8,822 nt of DNA from an uncultured Clostridia bacterium (GTDB lineage: Bacteria; Bacillota; Clostridia; Oscillospirales; Acutalibacteraceae): the NCBI GenBank assembly GCA_947302895.1, contig CAMYWU010000051.1, forward strand, positions 1 to 8,822, written 5' to 3'. Made by a program: the position numbers and the translations under genes. Below are positions 6,701 to 8,822 of the stretch, in pieces; positions within the stretch are counted from its first letter, which is position 1, and the number at the start of each line of letters is the position of its first letter. The notes beneath the pieces are model-generated. The model saw nothing but the letters and a program-made list of their open reading frames with translations. It was not told where the DNA came from and did not search any database.

Positions 6701-7389
6701 ACGGTTAAAAATGTCGTGTGGCGGCAATGGTCGCTCCAATATGTATCCGCCATTCTTATTTCGGTTATGGTAGGATTGCGCTTTTCGGAAATAAAATACT
6801 GCTGACAGAATTTTATATCATCAAGGTCCATTGCAAGACCGAGCTCATCAATAAGCGCCTTAAGCCCGTTTTCATCAAGCTCGTTGAAGCCCTCCATAAC
6901 CATAACGCTGTCGGGAATATCATAGGGGATATTGAGCGTTTCGGGCTTTTCAAGCGAAGCCTCACGTGAATCAACGGGGTTGATAACATATTTTTTAACC
7001 GCCGCAAGCTCCTCTTCGCTGATATTTCCGTATAAAACATAAACCTTCGCCGCACGGACAATCGGGCGTTCGCCGCAGGAAATCAGCTGAATACACTGCG
7101 CAGCAGAATCAGCTCTCTGGTCGAACTGACCAGGAAGATATTCAACCGCAAAAACAGCGCTTGAGTCAAGCTCGGGAGCTTCATAGGTTAAATCTGTCTG
7201 AGGCTCTGAGAAAACGGTTTTAACCGCAGTTTCAAAAAGCTCCTCGGTTATGTTTTCAGCATCGTATCTGTTAAGTATTCTTAAATCATCTATACTATCA
7301 ATCTTTAAGAAATCCTTAATTTCGCTAAGGAGAGAGGCTGTCTCGTTTGCAAGCTCTTTTCTCTTTTCAACATATATTCTGTATACCAT
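3703..7389 (-). CDS. purL: Phosphoribosylformylglycinamidine synthase, single-chain PurL
   Basis: This enzyme converts FGAR, ATP and glutamine to FGAM, step 4 of purine synthesis. At 1228 residues it is the large form with the glutaminase fused, as in many Clostridia, rather than the split PurS/PurQ/PurL set. In order: an N-terminal PurS-like region with LPGQFDQRADSA; the linker block WSDHCRHTTF (218-227); NETHNHPTEVEPFGG (313-327) of the first synthetase half; GRDGIGG (443-449); VGGKDSMSG around 765-773 in the second half; then the class I glutaminase from about 966. Its nucleophile is C1069 in GICNGFQ, with H1136 and E1138 in SHGEGRF completing the triad. The ATG at 7387-7389 shares one base with the purD stop (TAATG), and AGGTG (7397-7401) lies seven bases upstream, so translation is probably coupled. 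It is the last gene of the operon. All key residues are present. Confidence 0.97.
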   Translation of the reverse strand: MVYRIYVEKRKELANETASLLSEIKDFLKIDSIDDLRILNRYDAENITEELFETAVKTVFSEPQTDLTYEAPELDSSAVFAVEYLPGQFDQRADSAAQCIQLISCGERPIVRAAKVYVLYGNISEEELAAVKKYVINPVDSREASLEKPETLNIPYDIPDSVMVMEGFNELDENGLKALIDELGLAMDLDDIKFCQQYFISEKRNPTITEIRMADTYWSDHCRHTTFLTVIDDVSFEDELVEKTYKEYLAKRKELGKTSPICLMDIATVAAKALKADGRLAGLDESDEINACTVKINVSVDGKEEPWLLLFKNETHNHPTEVEPFGGAATCIGGAIRDPLSGRAYVYGAMRVTGAADPLKPVEQTIKGKLPQRKIVTGAAAGYSSYGNQIGLATGIVDELYHDGYAAKRMEIGAVVAAAPEENVRREKPVTGDIIILLGGAPGRDGIGGATGSSKAHTVSSVEKCGAEVQKGNAPEERKLQRLFRRYDACRLIKKCNDFGAGGVSVAIGELADGLEINLDKVPKKYEGLDGTELAISESQERMAVVVDKEDVDKFIAMAQEENLSATPVAVVTEEPRLVMKWRGRKIVDISRSFLDSNGAEKHIQIKAAKADKYSRDIPESFGEGYKLLLSDLNVCSKRGLSERFDSTIGAGTVIMPFGGKNQLTPAQAMVQKVSVEKKHTDTCSLMAWGYNPFISEQSPYHGAYLAVVESASKLIATGASFNQVYLTFQEYFEHPGSDSSRWGKPLSALLGAYKAQLELGIGSVGGKDSMSGSFEDIDVPPTLVSFAVTTEKAKDIVSNDFKRAGSKAVLIAPEYDENGLPKTDSLISVFNKVNSLAKEGRALSIYTLGYGGIAEAVFKMCIGNGFGFKFSDELSINEIFGYGYGSFIVETDDESAGRFIGTVESEKAIVYKDEAIDLSALLTVYESKLESVYPSKAGDETKEVPVISCQAEKRFAPHIKCAKPHILIPAFPGTNCEYDTAKAAADAGLEPEIFVINNMSKEGILQSVETFANKIKTSQIVFIPGGFSGGDEPDGSGKFITAFFRNAQVKEAVGDLLDGRDGLMAGICNGFQALIKLGLVPYGKIIDADDTCPTLTFNTIGRHQSRIVRTRVASNKSPWLKYTNVGEIYNVPISHGEGRFIASDELIQSLIQNGQVATQYCDIDGNPTMDISSNINGSFAAIEGITSPDGRVLGKMGHSERIGNGLYKNVPGEYDMKIFKSACEYFK

Positions 7390-8657
7390 TAATTAACACC
7401 TGCTTTCAGAGCCTTTTGACCTATATCGCTGCGATAATATGCATTTTCAAAGCTGATTTTATTAACGTCCTCATAGGAAGCCTTGATTGCCTGCTCAAGA
7501 GTTTGAGCAATCTCCGTTACTCCGAGAACTCTTCCGCCGCTTGTTAAGAGCTTTCCTTCTTTGAGAGCAGCGCCTGCAACATAAACCTTATCTTCAATTT
7601 CCTTCGGTATTGAAATTTCAAAGCCCTTTTCGTATTTAACAGGATATCCCTCGCTTGCCATAATAACACAGCAGGCGTTTTCATCCCTGAATTTAACATC
7701 TGTTTGTTCAAGAGCTCCATTTGTTACCGCAAGCATAACCGTTAACAAATCGCTTTCAAGAAGGGGAAGAACAACCTGGGTTTCAGGGTCGCCGAAACGG
7801 CAATTATATTCAATAACCTTGGGTCCGTTTTCGGTTATCATAAGTCCGAAATAAAGACATCCCTTAAAGGTTCTTCCCTCTGAGTTCATTGCATTTATCG
7901 TCGGAAGGAAGATTTCATTCATACATCTTTTTGCAATACCCTCAGTATAGTACGGATTAGGCGCAACGGTTCCCATACCGCCCGTATTGAGTCCCTTGTC
8001 GCCGTCAAGCGCTCTTTTATGGTCCATAGAGGAAACCATCGGCTTAACGGTTTTACCGTCTGTAAAGGCAAGCACGGAAACCTCGGGGCCGGTTAAAAAT
8101 TCTTCAATAACAATTGTTTCTCCGCTCTTTCCGAATGCTTTATCCTGCATCATCGAAATAACTGCAGCCTTTGCATCCTCCTTTGTTTCAGCAATAATAA
8201 CGCCCTTGCCAAGAGCAAGTCCGTCCGCCTTGATAACGGTTGGAATCGGGCAAGTTTCAAGATAGTCAAGCGCCTTTTCCATATCGCTGAAGGTTTCAAA
8301 TGCGGCAGTCGGAATGCCGTATTTTTTCATAAGCTCCTTTGAAAAAGCCTTGCTGCCTTCGATTATCGCCGCCTCTGCACGGGGTCCGAAGCACTTAATG
8401 CCCTTCTCCTCAAGCGCATTAACACATCCGAGAACAAGTGGGTCATCGGGAGTTACAATTGCATAATCAATCCCCTTCTGAACGGCAAAATTAACAATAC
8501 CCTCAATATCGGTTGCGCCGATATTTTCGCATATTGCATCACTTGCAATTCCGCCGTTTCCGGGGAGCGCATAGATTGTTTCAATCTCTTTGTTTTCTTT
8601 AAGCTTCTTTATAACGGCGTGTTCTCTTCCGCCGCCGCCTACAACTAATACTTTCAA
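7389..8657 (-). CDS. purD: Phosphoribosylamine-glycine ligase (GAR synthetase) PurD
   Basis: PurD joins glycine to 5-phosphoribosylamine using ATP, step 2 of purine synthesis. The 422 residues match the usual length. The N-terminal fold starts with VVGGGGREHA (5-14). The ATP-grasp domain has KADGLALGKGV (143-153), the loop DHKRALDGDKGLNTGGMG (212-229), and the metal-binding pair E283 and N285 in VIEYNCRFGDPETQ. The block VTPDDPL (68-74) replaces the VGPEAPL form seen in Escherichia coli; this variant occurs in a Bacillota subgroup. The start is TTG (8655-8657): no ATG or GTG lies nearby in frame, the conserved KVLVVGGGG follows at once, and GAGGT is correctly spaced upstream. It sits 28 nt after purH and overlaps purL by one base. 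Confidence 0.96.
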   Translation of the reverse strand: MKVLVVGGGGREHAVIKKLKENKEIETIYALPGNGGIASDAICENIGATDIEGIVNFAVQKGIDYAIVTPDDPLVLGCVNALEEKGIKCFGPRAEAAIIEGSKAFSKELMKKYGIPTAAFETFSDMEKALDYLETCPIPTVIKADGLALGKGVIIAETKEDAKAAVISMMQDKAFGKSGETIVIEEFLTGPEVSVLAFTDGKTVKPMVSSMDHKRALDGDKGLNTGGMGTVAPNPYYTEGIAKRCMNEIFLPTINAMNSEGRTFKGCLYFGLMITENGPKVIEYNCRFGDPETQVVLPLLESDLLTVMLAVTNGALEQTDVKFRDENACCVIMASEGYPVKYEKGFEISIPKEIEDKVYVAGAALKEGKLLTSGGRVLGVTEIAQTLEQAIKASYEDVNKISFENAYYRSDIGQKALKAGVN

Positions 8658-8665
8658 AAAACTGT

Positions 8666-8670
8666 ACCTC
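8666..8670 (-). promoter_or_regulatory. Ribosome binding site that fixes the purD TTG start
   Basis: GAGGT on the minus strand, eight bases before TTG at 8657-8655, inside the 28-nt purH-purD gap. It is the main support for the non-ATG start. Confidence 0.75.
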
Positions 8671-8685
8671 TTGTTATTTTTTTGA

Positions 8686-8822
8686 TTAGTGGTGGAATAA
8701 ACGCATTCCTGTAAATGCCATTATTATGCCGAGCTTATTGCAGCGCTCAATAACAATATTATCCCTGATGGAGCCGCCCGGCTCAGCAATATATTTAACG
8801 CCGCTTGCAGCTGCACGCATAA
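8686..8822 (-). CDS. purH: C-terminal end of bifunctional AICAR transformylase/IMP cyclohydrolase PurH, cut by window
   Basis: Only the last 44 codons and the TAA (8686-8688) are in the window; the rest lies beyond the right edge. The visible end contains [19 protein letters not shown] and then [13 protein letters not shown] at the stop, the conserved tail of the transformylase domain, where PGGSIRD and TGxRxFxH are hallmarks. PurH formylates AICAR to FAICAR and closes the ring to IMP, the last two steps of the pathway. It lies upstream of purD on the same strand with a 28-nt gap and no terminator, so the order is purH-purD-purL in one operon. The operon promoter and any purine riboswitch would be outside this window. 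The short visible length is the only limit on the call. Confidence 0.93.
   Translation of the reverse strand, partial: MRAAASGVKYIAEPGGSIRDNIVIERCNKLGIIMAFTGMRLFHH

Overview
The window looks like chromosomal DNA of a Bacillota species of class Clostridia, probably a gut Oscillospiraceae/Ruminococcaceae-type organism. The reasons are the single-chain PurL of about 1230 residues with a fused glutaminase, strong AGGAG-type ribosome sites, TTGACA/TACAAT promoters, U-tract terminators, and a tRNA-Ser region of a kind common in Clostridia. The taxonomy is an inference from style; no marker gene settles it.

Layout. (1) 1-1719, plus strand: all but the first part of a membrane-anchored CapD/FlaA1/PglF-type nucleotide-sugar 4,6-dehydratase, cut by the left edge of the window. 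It converges on the his genes across a compact bidirectional terminator. (2) 1759-3122, minus strand: hisH-hisF, a two-gene operon for both subunits of imidazole glycerol phosphate synthase, with its own promoter. (3) 3123-3702: a gene-poor but structure-rich RNA island. It holds a near-consensus plus-strand promoter whose -35 box overlaps the -35 box of the divergent hisH promoter, a tRNA-Ser-like remnant split in its D-loop by a 110-nt structured insert, an intact tRNA-Ser(CGA), its terminator, a second structured segment, a repeated copy of the tRNA-Ser 3' end, and another terminator. (4) 3703-8822, minus strand: the tail of a purine operon in the order purH (3' end only), purD, purL, tightly packed and ending at the bidirectional terminator.

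How the genes fit together. PurD, PurL and PurH catalyse steps 2, 4 and 9-10 of IMP synthesis. HisH-HisF releases AICAR as a by-product, and AICAR is the substrate of PurH, so the two minus-strand units are metabolically linked. The dehydratase belongs to surface glycan or capsule synthesis and has no visible link to its neighbours. The protein-coding genes are ordinary. The unusual part is the tRNA-Ser island, where tRNA fragments and hairpin-rich inserts lie on both sides of one intact tRNA.
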